Shown here: positions 23,812-34,969 of the stretch, piece by piece | Numbering within the stretch: the stretch's first letter is position 1 | How the letters are laid out: the number at the start of each line of letters is the position of its first letter | Assembly: GCA_015680685.1 (NCBI GenBank) | Contig: MNCI01001925.1 | Span: 181,181 to 245,180 of the forward strand | Source of the DNA: Gnetum montanum | Taxonomy: Eukaryota; Streptophyta; Gnetopsida; Gnetales; Gnetaceae | Length of the DNA: 64,000 nt | Direction of reading: 5' to 3' | Translations under genes and position numbers: made by a program | The notes under the pieces: model-generated | Told to the model about the DNA's origin: nothing | Seen by the model: only the letters and a program-made list of their open reading frames with translations | The model's database searches: none

Positions 23812-23819
23812 TTTATATG
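23812..23819 (+). promoter_or_regulatory. Possible TATA box of the multi-exon gene
   Basis: TTTATATG lies about 190 bases before the candidate start codon at 24007, a reasonable distance for a plant gene with a short leader. Nothing else supports it, so it is only a candidate. Confidence 0.3.
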
Positions 23820-24476
23820 TCAATTTTTGCAATTTTTGATCATAATTATCATTCTATAGCAAAAACAAAATTGGATGAGGGCTCTAACAGATGTTTTTGC
23901 AGTAGAAAAAACCAATATTTAGCATGGAATCCTTCCATCTCCCCTATATCCAGTGTACAACTCCCATTTTCTCATAATTTCTATCATCCTCAACATTGAG
24001 CTTGCCATGGCACCCAAATAGAGAGGAGGAAGGAGAAAAAATCCCATAGTTTAGAGGATGGAAAAGTGTTCTAGATATTTTTCAAAGGTTCCTAGGCCTA
24101 TGTCTATCTAGACCCCATCTATCATTGCTCTAAGGTAGGCAATTCTACCTATTTTTGCCTTTGTTTCTTGTGATTTTTCTAGTTTTTTGCTTTCTATATG
24201 TTGAGGTCATTTTTTAAGATCTACTTCTATAGAGGGATTAAAATGAAATTTTGATTAAATCCCATATCCTATTTTGGCTACTCCCATGTAGATCTGTAGT
24301 TGTTTAATTGCTTTAGCTTTTGTAGATTTGATTTTAAAAATAGGGCTTGCTATTTTATGTTTTTTTCTCAAAATCTTGGGTTATGAAAATTTTTTTAAGA
24401 TCTAGGCCTCAAGAATTGTAAAAATTAAAATTTTTTAAAAATCCTAACCATTATTTTGATGTGAATTTAAATGGAT

Positions 24477-24570
24477 TTTAATGGTTTTATCTATTTTGAC
24501 CATTTTAATGGCTATATGAAATNGTTTAATGGTTTTATCTATTTTGACCATTTTAATGGCTATATGAAAT
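24477..24570. other. 46-bp identical duplication around a single N, probable assembly artefact
   Basis: Bases 24477-24522 and 24525-24570 are the same 46 bp, with an N at 24523. As at 12022, this looks like unmerged overlapping contig ends inside intron 1 of the multi-exon gene. Confidence 0.85.
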
Positions 24571-25375
24571 TTAGGTTTTGAGATTTTTGAAGTTTTGATA
24601 TAAAAAGAAAGAAAAGTTGTGTACTTTTTCTCAGTAAAATGGTTATAGATTTGTAAAATTAACGGTCACGGGTTTGTAGCCCTTTTTAAAATCTTTTTGA
24701 TGGTTGTTATCACATTTAATTTTACTTTGACATGAGGAAGTTATGTCTATTTTCCTAACGTTGCGCCATTAGGTTGTTTATGGCACTTTTGTAATTTCAT
24801 GTAGATTTATGAAATTTTTATAAGAGAATGGCAAAGTTTTCTGATTTTTTTTATCATGGATGCATAGGCTTTGGCTTCAGTGTTCCAATGAAGGTGGAGT
24901 CACTCTGATTGGGCTTAAAATGAATTATTTATAAAGTTTTTTCTATGGTTGTATGAATAAAGGAAAAACTCATGGTTGTAGTACATTACTCAAAATAGAA
25001 GTGGTTGATATGTATAACTTATGTTTTTTATTTTATGAACATGTAAGAATAAATGCTTAATTTTTATTTTTCTAAAAGAGTAAAATATTTTTTATTTTAA
25101 ATAAGATTTTATTATGGCTACATGGCTTTTTTCTAAGTGTATCATGCTTTCTTTTCTAAATTTGTGCATAGTTTAGATTTTTTTTTTCCAAATTTATTCA
25201 TGCTTTGCATAATTTAGATGTTTTTTTTTTCTAAAATTATGCTTTCTTTTTTTAAAATTTATGCATAATTTAGATGCCTTTTTCTAAATTTATGCACAAT
25301 TTAGACTAGGATATAGTTTTGGCTATGAAGGCTATACAATATGATAACAATGATTTTATGGAATTTCTTAATCTA

Positions 25376-25780
25376 ATTTAGATAAACATGTAAGAGCTTT
25401 TTATAGAAGCTAATTTCACCTTTGACTTACGAAGTTTTTTCTAAATTTTTTTAGAAATTCTAGTTGGTCATGATGTAAGAACATGCAAGGTTGTAGTAAT
25501 GTTTTCTTGTTAAATTACTTGGATTAATTTAGATAAACATCTTAGAGCTTTTTATGGAGGCTAATTTCACCTTTAACTAGATGTTTTGTCTAAATTTTCT
25601 AAGTAACCCAAATAGGTTGTATTGTTTTTGCTTTCAAATGTTGTAATAGTGGAATTTATTAAGATAATTTAGATAAACACCTTAGAGCATTTTACAAAGG
25701 CTTATTTCACTTCTAACTAGGATGTGTTTTTTTTTAACTTGTTAAGAAATTATAATTGGTCATAATGTCTTTGTTTTGTT
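25376..25780. repeat. Three diverged tandem units of ~145 bp in intron 1
   Basis: AATTTAGATAAACAT-TTAGAGC followed by GGCTAATTTCACCTTTAACTAG recurs at about 25376, 25524 and 25664. The unit also carries a TTTCTAAATTTTTT stretch. The last copy runs up to the TTTCATGCAG acceptor at 25788. Upstream (25140-25310) a shorter TTTCTAAATTTATGCATAATTTAGATG unit recurs about four times. Confidence 0.65.
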
Positions 25781-28620
25781 TCATGCAGGGTCTTCTTGAG
25801 GCCTGTCCTCATCATAATGGAGCTTGTTGGTAGTTTGTGCTACATTGGTCATCCCAAGATCAATACTCCATCAAATGACATGCCTCTTAGGAACCTTTCA
25901 TTGTGGTTCTAGTCTAGGGAAAGGGTCTTTCTTCCCTACCTCCTTAGGAACTTCAATGTCATGATGCGATCAAACTTGTCTATGAATGTAGCTAGGGTGA
26001 TTGTGGAGACCCTATTGCCTCAAGAATTTGGTTTGATTACTAGCTATATTATTGATAGGCTAGTTCCTAAGACTATAGGGGGGCCAGAAGATGCCATAGG
26101 TTCACATTACCTTTTAGAGATTTGGATGATGCCAAAGTATAGTTAGTTTAATATTAATAGGACTCTGATGGTGGTGCATAGAGCCCACACATTATTCCAA
26201 AACTCACCTAGCACCATGTATCATCTATAGGGGTAAACATGGTTATAGTAATGTTTTTATGGTTTTGGCTTAATTACCTTATCTAACTTCATGAATTGAA
26301 CTTCTTGCATATACAAGGGTAATGATCAAGGCTTGATCATCAATGATCAAATCCTGGTAGTGGCTCAAACTGCTTTAGATGAATTCACCAAGAGTTCCCA
26401 AATTAGAGCTACTATGTATTAATAGTTAAGAGGGGACTTTGATGAATACACCACTAGGTTTAACCTTGTATACAAAAAGTGTAAAGATGATTGGATAATT
26501 CACAGCTAGTGGGTAGATGTTGATAGCATAGATCGAACCCTTGTAGTTGGAACCTCCACACCTTAGAAGAAAAGTAAAGGTGAACATATGGCTTGTAGTG
26601 TTTTAATGTTTTTCTTGGTTTTTGAAATTGTTCATATGGATGCTAACCTTTTGTTATTACTTTGTAGGACCTTCTACCTCAGCTGATGTTATTATACCAC
26701 TTTCATGTTCACATCAGGAGCATATCCTCATCCTGAGGCTATCGATGTGACATCAGCATAGGAGTGGCTAAAGGGACAAGTGCTTGGATATGTTCAAGCT
26801 AACATCTAGAATTTAGGTTTACTTGATGTATTCATGGCAGCTATCCCTTCCATCCCTACTACAAAGATGCTACATGTCATCAAATCCTTTGATGAGAAAG
26901 TTGATTACTTTAGCACCATCATTCAAGGTCTTAAGGTGAATATTGACCTAGGTGCTATCCTCTTTTATGACTTGTTTGGTATCCCTACTAATGAGGTAAA
27001 GGTTCCCTCTAGGACAATGAGGGAATTGGGCCATTGTAAGGAAGTTCTAAAGTGGCTTGGTGCTAGCATGGGCCACTCTAGAATTTCAATGGATAGGTTT
27101 ATGAACCCTAATGTAAAGGAATCATATCCTTTGTTTAGGTCTCATTCATTTCCCAAACGACTATCACAAAATAAGGTAATTGGCCTAGCACAGCGATGTA
27201 CCTTTAAAAGGGTCTTGATGGAGGACATCAAATTTGATTAGGCTATTGCTTTGACTACTAGGATTTGAGAGGAGATCCTTAAACTATGTGTTGACACCTC
27301 TATGACAATCGATATGCACTTTGCATTTTTTGTAGGTTATCTAAAGAGGTTTGTGGAGTTTTTGGTGGTGTATAGGAATGGATGATTTCTTTCCTAAGAT
27401 CCAAGCCAACTTTCTAAGCCTTGGATAAAGCACATTCATCCAATAGTGTAGGCCAAAAACCCACTAGAGGGGATGGATGAAACTGTATCCATTACCACTA
27501 AGAATCTTGATGTTAGAGAGTACAATTCTCCCAAAACTATTGATGATGATGATCTTGTCTTGTTTCCTACTAGTGTTTAGGATGCCAGCTGATGGTGCAT
27601 GGAAGCCAAAGAGGTAGCTAGAGTGAAACTCAAGAGGCCTATGGAGGAGGCATCCCCAGCATTGGATCAACTTGCCTCAAAGAAGCTTAAGTTTATGCTT
27701 AAGCCATCATAGCAAGTAGTTTTAGGTATGCTTTGTTTAAATTTGGCTATTTTATGATTTAAATTTTTATGGCTACTTTATGGTTTCATGTGTTAACTTG
27801 TTTTCTATGTGATATGGTTGTAGATAAGCATTAGGTTATAGCAGCCCAAGCTATTGAGGAGGCAGAATAAAGGCATGCCAAAGAGGCACTCCTAAAGAAA
27901 CCTATGGTTGAAAGACTTACCAATGTTGGTATAGATGATTTAGATGCCTTGTTTGATGAGGCAGTACTAGATATATCTCCCATCATCATCCCAGAGGAGA
28001 AAGATGAGGAGGACCTAGATATGCCTTAATATTTTTGCTATATTTCATTGGTTATCTTTGTCTATCATCCTAACCTTTTGATGATTGTTATGCTTATAGT
28101 AGTTTCTAAGTCATCAATGGAAGTTCTCATCCCTATGTTTTGTGTGAAACCATGGGTAGAGACTCCAAACAAAGTGGAGTTCCTATGTGGGATGGCTAAG
28201 GACATCATCAATTGATTGCATCAGGTTGCACCTGAGATGGGTAAGGATTTTTTTTATGTGCTTTCATTGTAGGATTTGTTTGTATTACGGCCATTTAAGG
28301 TTGTGTTTTATGGTTATTTTTTGTGATTTTGTAGTACCATCCATGGAGTGGAATTCTTGCATAGACATGGAGGTAGACTCCTTGCATAGACTTCCCTCTG
28401 ATATATCTAGTCTACTTGTGAAGTTGTACGACGCTACCATTGATTTAGCAATGTCATGCATAAAAGCTTCATGGAAGCTAGAGAGGTCCAATGAATCCCT
28501 ATGGGAGGAAGTTGTGGCCTTAAGGAGGACATGATTAGAGATCTCTAAGACTGTAAAGCCTTTGTGAAAGTCCAAGTGGCTAAAGTTATGGACTAAGAAG
28601 ATCACATGGGCTTGCTACTA

Positions 28621-28935
28621 GCATGTTGCTTAGGACATAGTAGAAATCCTAGAGGAGATGGTGGAGCAATGTTTAGTGGTCTCAAAAGTTTATGGTTGGT
28701 TATTGCTATCATTGGTGGGGGACTTGGGTGGGTTGAACTTTGGACTCTGGTTTGTGATCCTTGTTTCCTTGTTTACAATTGCTATAGTGGTGTTGTTTTG
28801 TTTGCTCTTTTCTTTGTCTGTTTTGACATGTTGGTTTTTATATGATATATAGGCAAGATCATGGCTAGCCTTTGTGGCATCCTCTATGTTTTTAGTTTGT
28901 GCAAAAACTTAGCTAAGAGACCATGGATGAAGGTA
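28621..28935. other. Non-coding junction between the multi-exon gene and a Tat-like gag
   Basis: Short open frames of 64-79 codons on plus at 28606-28852 are Leu/Val/Gly/Phe-rich without motifs, and I do not call them. Confidence 0.35.
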
Positions 28936-29475
28936 GTAAATTTTTGACTTGAAGAAGTGATTAATTGCTTCCTTGAATATGGCTAACAAGTGGGCTTCGG
29001 CTATAGGCTCTGGTATTTCATTAACTAGTCCATTCCATTGTTGAATGAATATTTGTACAGGTTCTAAGGACCCTTAGTTGACCTTCATGAGTTGTTCAAG
29101 CATTATATTAGGCTTTAAGTTATATTTGAATTAGTTGACAAACTAGGCTACTAATTCTTCCAAAGAGAATATAAACCCCCTAGCCAATGTGTGATACCAA
29201 TTGAGTGCTTTTCTAGTCAAAGACATAGGGAAAATCCTCATGATGGTATGAGGCCATGGTTTCAAGAGAAAAAATTCTAATTGAAAGGTAATAAGGTGAG
29301 AATTAGGGTTACCTTCTCCATTATATTTGCTAAATTGTGAAATGGGAACACCAAGATGGAGTGTGAAATATTGATCTATAGGACTTATGAGATCATTATG
29401 GTAGAAGTCCATAATCTTGATAATTTGTGTGGTAGAGGCTTTAAGCCTTTTTAGCTCCTCCATTAGATATTGCAA
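28936..29475 (-). pseudogene. gag: gag of a Tat-like element, 5' end copy
   Basis: From 29475 down, one frame with a few stops at Gln positions: FSKYNGEGNPNSHLITFQLE, MRIFPMSLTRKALNWYHTLA, RGFIFSLEELVA-FVN-FKY, IMLEQLMKVN-GSLEPVQIF, IQQWNGLVNEIPEPIAEAHL. This is the common retrotransposon gag fold wording (Y-GEGNP, FP-SL--KALNWY--L--G-I-S-EEL---F). It lies downstream, on minus, of the LTR at 30421-31992 and is cut off on its 3' side, where the multi-exon gene region begins. Confidence 0.8.
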
Positions 29476-30420
29476 ATCTCATACCTACTCATTCTAACAT
29501 TGGAGAGAGGGGAAAATGTTTGAATACCAAAATGAAAACTTAGTAATTTCCAAATATGGTTTTGGTAGGTTGCCAACTTTTTCCAAAAATGAGGGAAAAG
29601 TAGGCTTGGTTGGTATGGAAACCAATGTTAGTTTAGTGGTAAAGAATGTGGGAACAAAGATTAAATGTTTATTAAGGTTTTCATGCTAGCTTTTCTCTAG
29701 GAATTCGTAGTAGATGTGAAATTCTAGCACCTAAACCACCTATAGCTTTCACACTAAGGTTTCTACCGAAAGGGGGTAGTGGGGGTAAATGTAGCATTAG
29801 ATTCCCTGGGATTTCTAGGTTCAAAAAACTAAAAGATCGCTTTCAACTTGCAATAAAAGAAATCTGGTTATAAAAATGGCTTCAAACTTCACCAATGCTA
29901 CCCTTCCAACTACTTCCACATTGGGTATAGTAGAGGGGGAAAAGAAGGCAGGGGGTGGGATGAGATGATGGGAATCTCACACCTCCTACCTTAACGTTGA
30001 TGGGGGAAAGGCTGAAAACAAAAGTGGAAAATTAGTATTTTTTCACTAAAATTGGTTCTAACCAATTGCCAATTTTCTCATTTTGGAAAAGTGGGGTTGG
30101 GGAAGCCAACTCATGGAGTAGTTGAACCACCCACTTTAGAAACTAGAGAAATTTTTTTTGGTAGTAAAAAAAATAGGGAGAAAGAGATATTGACACTAGC
30201 TTTGGGCTATACAGTTCATAGAAAATGCTATGAAAAGCTAAAACCCAACCACTTGCAAATTCCATGCTATAGCTTTGGTCATAGGGGGGAAAGAATAGTG
30301 TTGATTTTTCCAAGGTTTTGACTGTGAAAATTAGAAAAAAACTTGCAAAATGGAAATAAAAAGAATAGATATAGTTATAGAATTTAGGTGAAGGCCCTCT
30401 TTCTAGTGCCAAGAAAAAAC
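29476..30420 (-). other. Leader between a Tat-type 5' LTR and gag, with a possible primer site
   Basis: Directly after the LTR end, minus reads GTTTTTTCTTGGCACTAGAA and then AGAGGGCC. TTGGCACTAG could be a decayed TGGCGCC-type primer site, but I cannot name the tRNA. Open frames at 30052-30321 plus and 30493-30143 minus show no motif. Confidence 0.4.
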
Positions 30421-31992
30421 TATTGCGACTAAAAATCTCGTTTGCTGGAATGAAAATCAAGGATTCTTGATGTAAGAAATTCCCTAGCCTCAAATCCCTA
30501 GGGCCACTATGATAAAAATGGAATTCAAGGCACCCTAGCTAGTCCAATAGATCAACCAAGGACTTATGAGATGCAAAACATGGGAATATAAATAGATCTG
30601 AATGATGCACAAATAATAAATTAACTTTTGAACACAAAACTTAAGAGTTAAAACTTTATTAAGAAAGAATAAAGAATAATTTAGAGAAATGTGTACAAAT
30701 TATGCTTGGATTAGAAAAAAAAAGGGGGTCCAATTGAGCAAGAGTTCAAAGTCTATTGAAGCTAATGTGATGTACTCCATGATCTAGGTGTTAAGCCACT
30801 CTTGATGTTATCAAACCTTCCTTCATTACTAAAATCTTGGATCTAGCAATTGGGTCACTGTTGGGAGGGGGTGAGAAAGGTGTAAAATTTGGATGCCAAG
30901 TTGCTTCTTGATAGGTTTGGAATCCTAGCAGTGTAGTGTTAACACAAAAAATCCACAAAATCTCAAGGTCACACTACTTTCATGTTGGGGTTCAAGAGAA
31001 TGCAAGTATGGGAACTTGCAAGAGCTCTTGAGTGCTTGAAAATGCCCCAAGTATGGAATTCTATGTATGCAAATTGCTTAAGAATGCTTGCAAGTTTTAA
31101 ATCTTGTCAAAAATGCTAATCCATTAGAAAAATTACTAGATTCAATAAATGATGTTTGAGCTTGACTTTTATAGGGTCTTTGGGCCATGAATGGGGTTGC
31201 AGATTGGCCATGATTTGATGGAAATTTGCTACAAATTGGCTTCCAACTTTAAGTGAGATGGGTGTTCAAATTTGTGGGGTTACTAGACATAGTAAGTGCT
31301 TCCCCCCATGGCCATTTTGTTTACTATAAATAGTAATTTTGGCATGCCTTCTATGCTAGAGATGAATTTTCCATGCTAAACTCTCCACCATGGTTGTTGA
31401 AGTGGCTAGTCAACATTCAAGTGCATGAATTGATGAATTTTGCTCCTTGTGGCTTCCATTTTGGGGGATTGAATTTTCCATGCTTGTGGGTGGGGGAAGG
31501 AGAAGTTTCCAAGCTAGGAGAAGAGTTTCCAAGCTAGGGGAAAACATTGACATTGGGGGGAAACTTTTTAGGCGAGGTGGGGAAAATTTCCAGGTTGTGC
31601 ATTTGGTCTCCACATTGAAGGGGGAAAAGTTTCCAAACCTTCCACCCTTCCATTCTAGGGGTAGGTGAGATCTACCCCTCCTACAGGTATTTCCAACATA
31701 TAAAAATGCATACCCCCAATAAAACCCATCAAATTGCCCTTTTTGCAATTCCAAAAGGCATTTTTGAAACCCCCTCAAGCCCAAATATAGATGCTAGGTG
31801 ACTTTTTGCACATGGAGAATGAGGCTTTGACAACTTATGAGGCATTTTCAACTCCAAAGGTATAAATTATGTAAAATTTCCCATTATGGATTACAATTTT
31901 CACATTTACAATTAAATTTTACCTTAGGTTTCATGGGGTGAAAGCTACATGATGAAGATTTGTTATAACATGCAAAATTTTGTGGTGTTTCA
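30421..31992 (-). repeat. Tat-type LTR A, probable 5' LTR of the gag at 28.9-29.5 kb
   Basis: On plus it starts TTGCGACTAAAAATC (compare TGTAACGACAGAAAACATT in LTR D) and ends GGTGTTTCA, so in its own orientation it begins TGAAACACCACAAAATTTTG. Shared landmarks: GGCACCCT...AGATCAACCAAGGACTTAT (about 30528), a TATA-like TTTTATAGGG (about 31166), and palindromic CATGCTAG words upstream of it, including a 21-bp doubled GTTTCCAAGCTAGG unit (about 31505-31540). No purine tract lies to its right, which fits a 5' LTR. Confidence 0.75.
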
Positions 31993-32352
31993 TGATGAAA
32001 ATCTCTAATAAATCTATAGGCTCATGCTTGGGTATCAATTTTTATGCATATCTCCTATTTGTGGGCAAGGTGTGATCCTTCTACCTCTGTAGTTACCTTT
32101 TGAAAGAGGCCCTTTATGTTCTATATTGAACTAGTCTTATTTAAGTGGAGTTGAAAGGTTTTTTCTTTCCTATTCATAAACTAAGGTCTAAGATCTTCTA
32201 ACCAATTTCAGCATGAGTGTTAGATATGCATAAAGCACCTACCTAAACATGTTGGTTTGTAACAATGATAAAAATTCGTGTGAAATCTTAAACATTAAAC
32301 CACCATTAAAAAATCATGCATGAAAATAATAGTAAGTATAATTCCTAACAAG
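31993..32352. other. Spacer between two Tat-type LTRs
   Basis: 360 bases without gene or recognisable element part. It separates the outer end of LTR A from the 3' end of LTR B. Confidence 0.4.
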
Positions 32353-33839
32353 TGTTCTATTTGTTGTAACCAAAAATATCAACTGCTAGAAAGCTAAGGA
32401 TTCTGAACTACAAATAACCTCAACCCCAAATCCCCAGGGTCTCTAAGAAAAATGGGATTTAGGATGCCTTGCATGATCCAGTAGATCATCTAGGGACTTA
32501 GGGGGATGCAAAATGGAGGTAATGAAGTAAAGAGATATAGATCTATAAAGTAATGCATTAAAAATACAACAATTAAATCTGAAATTATATAAACTTTATT
32601 AGATAAATAAATAATGAGTTTAGAGATGTGCACAAAATTTGTGCCTAAGAAGAGGGCAAGGGGGGTTTCTTAAGTGGGAGTTTCAAGTCCATTGATGCTA
32701 ATAGAATCCATTTCATGATCTAGATACTCAGCCACTCTCAATGTTGTTGAATCTTCTCTGCTGCCACTTAAGATTTGCAATTTTGGTCACTATTGAGGTT
32801 GAGAAATGTGAAGGATTGAAGTAGCCAAAATGCTCCATGTTGGGATTTGTGGATCCCAAAGGACAACATTGACACCCAGGGCTCAAAAATCCCAAGGGGA
32901 GGAGGGGTAATAGAAGTAACAAGGCTATAATGATTCTATGCTAGTAGGCCCTAAGAAGCTACATTTTTGCTAAGTAGCAAGAGCTCTTGAATGCCTAAGA
33001 TGTCAAATGCTCAGAAATGATAAAGTATGGAACCTTGAAATGATGTGGGGGTTTGGATTTTATAGGTCTTTGGCCATGATTTGGATTGCAAATATGCTAC
33101 AAATGATTGATATATTGGGCTATAAATTGCTATAAATTTCTATCATGTCTAGGTGGGTAGGTGCCCAAAATTTTAAAAGGGGGGGGAGGGGGTGCAGTTA
33201 CTATATATGGAAAGTGTCATATCCCCATGGCCATTTTGTTTATAAAAAATAGTAACAGAGGTGCACCTTCCACATTAGCTTTTCTTGTTTCATGTTGGCA
33301 TTGTAGGGTTCTTGCTAAAGTTGATGTGACATCAAAATCTTGGTCATGTTGCTTCTATACCAGGGAGGAGGTATTAACATTGGGATGAATCAAAGATCAA
33401 TGCTAGGTTTCAAGGTCAAACCCTTCTATGCTAAGTATCATTCCAATTCTATGTTAGGGGTAGGTGAGATCCACCCCCTTGCATCCCTCTAGTTGGGAGT
33501 AGGTGACCCACACTACTCCACACTGGGGGTAGGTGGAACTTACCCACTACTAGTTTTTTCAATGTAGAAAAATGTATACCCCTCATAAAATGCACATAAT
33601 TTCCATTTTTAGCATCCCAAAAGGCATGTTTCACCCCCTAAGGCCCAAATATAGATACTAGATGGATCTTTTCACTTGGGGAATGCAGCTCTTTTCAACC
33701 CCAAAAGTATGAAATATATTAGATTGCCCCTCATGGATTACAATATTTACATTTACAATGAAGTTTTACCTTGGGTTTCATGAGGTGAAGGCTACACGAT
33801 GAAAAATGTTTACAACATGCAAATTTTGGTCATGTTTCA
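32353..33839 (-). repeat. Tat-type LTR B, 3' LTR of the minus Tat-like element
   Basis: In its own orientation it begins TGAAACATGACCAAAATTTG (33839 down) and ends about 32353 with ACAACAAATAGAACA. It follows a purine tract directly. TATA-like TTTTATAGG lies near 33057. It aligns through most of its length with LTR A, with clear divergence. Its upstream part has three diverged GGTAGGTGRNNYYTACCC-like palindromic words (33455-33545) and a G run at about 33178-33191. Confidence 0.8.
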
Positions 33840-33856
33840 ATGGCTTCTCTTTGTTG
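33840..33856 (-). promoter_or_regulatory. Polypurine tract before LTR B
   Basis: Minus reads CAACAAAGAGAAGCCAT immediately before the LTR's TGAAAC. The same word stands before LTR C (CAACAAAGAGGGGCCA) and LTR E (CAACAAAGAGGAACCCT). It primes second-strand synthesis in LTR elements. Confidence 0.75.
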
Positions 33857-34735
33857 GTGTCTAGAGGATTAACTTGAGAGGAATAACAAAGAATGCAAAA
33901 CACCACTGTAGGTCCATCACTAATGTTCCCTCTTCATTCTTGATCTAGTCATGTTGAACCATGTCAAAGAGTGCTTGTGATGATGGGATAAAGCTATGAT
34001 GAGATGGTGGTAATGGTCATTAGGAAGATGGTTATGGAGGATAATAATGCATTCCAAGTGTTATCATCATGGCTATAGCATGATATTGACATATTTTGAA
34101 GTGTTTGTCACTTGGAAAATATGTTTGAGGATCCAATCACTTCGCTCCAAGATTTCTTTGGCCATTGGGTTTTGAGGCTGCATTGACCATTTGGACTCTT
34201 GGTAATATGCTTTCCCTTATTTTTCTATGGGGTGAAACCTTCATTAGGTCTCATTGCTAGGACTAGTTTGATATACTTTTCTCATTGAATGAGTTGTGTG
34301 ACATTCAACGACCTTGGGGCTTTCCCATCAAAGCAAAACATGTTATGCTCGATGGACTTAAAATTTTTCCCATCAAATGTCTTATGTTACATTCAAGTGA
34401 ACTTGAGGATGAAGTACAATGAAGGGATTTCATAAGACCATAATGTATGAATGTCAAATATTGGTTAACATTGTTGTTTAGGGTCAAGAAGGCTTTAATG
34501 AGATTACAAGGTTGGGCTTAAGGCATCGTGCTAGATGGAGGGAAATAGTACAAGCACTCTTGGCATATTAGAAAAAACTTACCAAATCATGTACACCAAG
34601 GTAACGTAGTAACTTGCTTCCATGACGGGTTGTACTTTTGTGGTAGCTCCAAGCTTCATCCTACGAATACAACTCAAAGGGGACAAAAAGACCAAGCAAA
34701 TAGAGCATGTTATAATAATAAAATGCATATAGGCC
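33857..34735 (-). other. 3' untranslated part of the minus Tat-like element
   Basis: About 33857-34080 resembles 60611-60840 and, inverted, 50010-50274: words such as AAAACACCA..., GATGATGCAT, AATGCATTCCAAGTG recur. So this is element sequence before the purine tract. No gene. Confidence 0.55.
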
Positions 34736-34739
34736 ACAT

Positions 34740-34905
34740 AGAGAATAGAAACAAGATACCTAGATTACCCATGTTTCTAGTTTAATGATGTGGTAGGCCA
34801 TGGTGCCATTTTAAGGTTATAGTAGACTATGAAGCTAGTTTAAGGCCATGGTAGGCTATATTGCTGATTTAAGATGTCGGTAGGTCATGGTAAAGTAGGC
34901 TTTCT
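34740..34905 (-). repeat. TTAAACTAGC minisatellite, 3' side of the minus Tat-like element
   Basis: On plus, units of about 40-45 bases: TAGTTTAATGATGTGGTAGG, CATTTTAAGGTTATAGTAGA, GCTAGTTTAAGGCCATGGTA, GATTTAAGATGTCGGTAGG. Inverted, these are the CTATGACCTTAAACTAGC units of 48.59-48.87 kb. About four copies. Confidence 0.75.
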
Positions 34906-34969
34906 TGTTGATGGTCATTGATGTTAAGGATCCTATAGGCTACATATGGGTCACATGTAATAAGGCTTT

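Larger units (their letters stand above)
24007..28620 (+). pseudogene. Decayed multi-exon gene of unknown family, about eight exons
   Basis: Exons inferred: 24007-24134 (starts MAPK-RGGRRKNPIV), 25789-26232, about 26318-26579, 26668-27723, about 27823-28025, 28100-28240, 28273-28299 (27 nt) and 28335-28620. Introns mostly start GT and end TTGTAG, TGCAG or TATAG. The first, third and fourth introns and the two around the 27-nt exon keep the reading frame exactly; intron 2 is off by one base and the intron-5 donor is ATATTT where GTATTT is expected. Segments read LIIMELVGSLCYIGHPKINT, EEFGL-like LLPQEFGLITSYIIDRLVP, LKVNIDLGAILFYDLFGIPT, KEVARVKLKRPMEEA, and an acidic DLDALFDEAVLDISP. Interrupting stops are nearly all TAG/TAA/TGA where Gln or Arg fits. 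Lys-rich and acidic tracts suggest a nuclear protein. Introns show that it was a genomic gene, not a processed copy; I recognise no domain. Confidence 0.6.

Noticed and set aside
30052-30493. Overlapping 89-codon plus and 116-codon minus frames
   Set aside because: They cover the leader and end of LTR A; no motif, and both are open by composition.
31410-31784. Overlapping frames on both strands within LTR A, Gly/Arg/Phe-rich
   Set aside because: They lie in the repeat-rich U3 of an LTR and arise from GGGGAAA/TTTCC composition.
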